Origin: JASHVB01 sp036489395
Lineage (GTDB): Bacteria; Pseudomonadota; Alphaproteobacteria; Acetobacterales; Acetobacteraceae
Assembly (NCBI GenBank): GCA_036489395.1
Contig: DASXFW010000307.1
Span: 1-21,335 of the forward strand
Length of the DNA: 21,335 nucleotides
Direction: 5' to 3'
The first letter of the stretch is position 1; each line of letters opens with the position of its first letter. Below are positions 19,991 to 21,335 of this stretch, in pieces. Under the pieces are notes generated by a model that worked only from the letters and a program-made list of their open reading frames with translations, was not told the origin of the DNA and did not search any database. A program made the translations under genes and the position numbers.

Positions 19991-21160
19991 CTACCACGCC
20001 GCATCCAGCAGCATGCGGATCGTCGCCGGACCATCGATCTTGCGCGGATTGGTGTGAATCCACCGGTCGTGCATCGATCCCTCGGCGATCCGATCCAGCA
20101 TGTCCGCGCCCACGCCAACGTCGCGCAGCCGCCCCGGCAGGCCCAGGCCGGCAATCAGTTCCGCCACCGCATCGCCCGCCGCCACGCCCGGGCGGCCCAG
20201 CGCGTCGCTCACCCAGGCCTGCCGCTCGGCGTTCACCAGTGCGTTGAACCGCAGCACATGCGGCAACATGATGCATGACGTGTAGCCGTGCGGCACGTCC
20301 GCGGTGCCGCCCAGCACGTGGCCGATGCCGTGGCTCGCGCCTTTGCTCACGCCGTTCTGCGAGCCGGTGATCGACATCCACGCACCAAGCTGACAATCCA
20401 GCCGCGCATCGAGATCCCCCGCATCCGCCTTCACCGCCGCCAGCCCGCGCGAGAGCAGACGCAGCGCGTGCAAGGATACGCCGTCGGAGAACGGCTGGCT
20501 GTTGATCGCGCAAATGTCCTCCACCGCGTGATCGACGGCGCGGATGCCGGTGGACAGGAATAACCATTCCGGCGTGTGAACGGTCACCGCGGGATCGAGG
20601 ATCACCGTGCGCGGCATCATCAGCGCATGGCCGTAGCTTTCCTTCACGTGGTGCTCTGGATCGGTGCAGCCGGCGAAGGCGGTGAACTCGCCGGCCGACA
20701 GCGTGGTGGGCACGGCGATGGAGCGCACCGGCGGCGGCTTCACCTCCGGACGCGCTGTCCGCCCATCCGCGCTGGTGCGCGCGCGCAGCCGGTCGAGCTG
20801 CACCGGCTCGCTGATGTCGTTGCCGAGGCACAGCGCGACCATCTTCGCCGCGTCGGTCACCGAGCCGCCGCCGACGGTCAGCAGCGCGTCGGCATGTGCG
20901 TCACGCGCCGCATTGGCGGCCGCGACCACATCCGGGCGCGGCGTGTGCGCGCCGATTTTCGTGCAGACCCCGGCCAGCTTGTTGCCGAGCACCGCGCGCA
21001 CCGCCTCGATCACGCCGGTCTGCCGCGCCAGCGTGCCACTGGCCAGCACATACACCGCGTGGACGCCGGTACGCTCGACTTCCTGCGCTAGCGCCTCGGC
21101 GACCGGGACGCCATAGACCACCTGCTCCATCGGCGGAAATCGATGCGTTCCCCGAATCAT
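19991..21160 (-). CDS. Iron-containing alcohol dehydrogenase family protein
   Basis: The 389-residue protein is a group III (Fe-type) dehydrogenase. It has the NAD(P)-binding GGGSVTDAAK (97-106), IAVPTTLSAGEFTAFA, and the metal-site segments HAVED (His211), SHGIGHVLGG (His277, His281) and DVPHG (His291). The Asp that completes the iron site in E. coli FucO aligns with Arg207, as in the maleylacetate reductase-like branch where this position also differs, so metal dependence is uncertain. GGAGGAG lies seven bases before the ATG. A role in maleylacetate or other ring-cleavage product reduction is possible, since other catabolic genes are in the window, but they are 12 kb away. Confidence 0.88.
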   Translation of the reverse strand: MIRGTHRFPPMEQVVYGVPVAEALAQEVERTGVHAVYVLASGTLARQTGVIEAVRAVLGNKLAGVCTKIGAHTPRPDVVAAANAARDAHADALLTVGGGSVTDAAKMVALCLGNDISEPVQLDRLRARTSADGRTARPEVKPPPVRSIAVPTTLSAGEFTAFAGCTDPEHHVKESYGHALMMPRTVILDPAVTVHTPEWLFLSTGIRAVDHAVEDICAINSQPFSDGVSLHALRLLSRGLAAVKADAGDLDARLDCQLGAWMSITGSQNGVSKGASHGIGHVLGGTADVPHGYTSCIMLPHVLRFNALVNAERQAWVSDALGRPGVAAGDAVAELIAGLGLPGRLRDVGVGADMLDRIAEGSMHDRWIHTNPRKIDGPATIRMLLDAAW

Positions 21161-21221
21161 GCCGGTCTCCTCCCGCGTTGAGTACTGGCGGGAGACTGGC
21201 CCGGGTGGTGGGCAGCGTCCA

Positions 21222-21253
21222 GATTGCTGCGGCCAAGCGGCCTAACAGGAAAC
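21222..21253. repeat. Fragment related to the GTCATTGCGAG element
   Basis: GATTGCTGCGGCCAAGCGGCC (21222-21242) matches 4697-4717 with one change, and GGCCTAACAGGAAAC (21239-21253) matches GGCCTAACAAGAAAC near 4631-4645. Two different parts of the 4540-4789 region are therefore joined here. Confidence 0.6.
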
Positions 21254-21260
21254 CAAGGTT

Positions 21261-21335
21261 CCCCCTCCCCTTGAGGGAGGGGGCCAGGGGGAGGGGTCGA
21301 TGCTTACGTTTCTACCCCTCCCCCTGGCCCCCTCC
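21261..21335. repeat. C/G-rich palindromic repeat, second copy (cut by window end)
   Basis: This follows the reverse complement of the 3251-3347 element, including the G-rich arm, the GTCGATGCTTAC loop edge and the start of the other arm. The loop is about five bases shorter. The element is cut off by the window end. Confidence 0.85.

Overview
The window comes from a GC-rich Gram-negative bacterium, most likely an alphaproteobacterium. An Acetobacteraceae/Rhodospirillales-type genome is my best guess from gene style and codon use, not a proven placement. Lipid A/LPS core genes (DUF374 acyltransferase, waaA, lpxK) show an outer membrane. No rRNA, tRNA, CRISPR array or intact insertion sequence was seen.

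Layout. 1-1139 is gene-poor and holds three separate long inverted repeats. 1140-3243 encodes a TVP38/TMEM64 membrane protein overlapping a MerA-like flavoprotein disulfide reductase that lacks the usual catalytic His. 3368-7540 (minus strand) is a catabolic-looking cluster: two metal-dependent amidohydrolases, a Rieske ferredoxin-like protein, a carboxymuconolactone decarboxylase-family protein and a Nu-class-like glutathione S-transferase. Palindromic repeats sit between several of these genes.

7541-14830 is an accessory island. It begins with two gene scraps (a RES-toxin C-terminus and an amidohydrolase N-terminus). A lower-GC stretch follows, with a four-helix membrane protein, a HEPN/Abi-like protein with a C-terminal winged-helix-like region, an overlapping partner gene broken by one missing base, and a TIR-domain gene also broken by one missing base. 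Then come five compact toxin-antitoxin modules (PIN + RHH, VapC + HTH, CcdAB, RHH-type + RelE/ParE, RES + Xre/ParS) and a sixth antitoxin-like gene. That last gene arose by duplication of a 218-bp segment and fusion to another reading frame. The island looks like a defence and stabilisation hot spot that is partly decayed.

14831-18988 returns to chromosomal genes: a mandelate racemase/enolase-superfamily protein divergent from an LPS operon (DUF374 acyltransferase, waaA, lpxK) with overlapping or nearly touching genes. 18989-19456 is a gene-free leader before a single-domain response regulator. An iron-containing alcohol dehydrogenase family gene follows on the minus strand. The window ends in the same C/G-rich palindromic repeat found at 3251-3347, in the opposite orientation.

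The best candidate for something not well described is the 8374-9715 pair (HEPN/winged-helix protein plus its translationally coupled partner), beside a TIR gene and a small membrane protein. Its function is inferred from context only.
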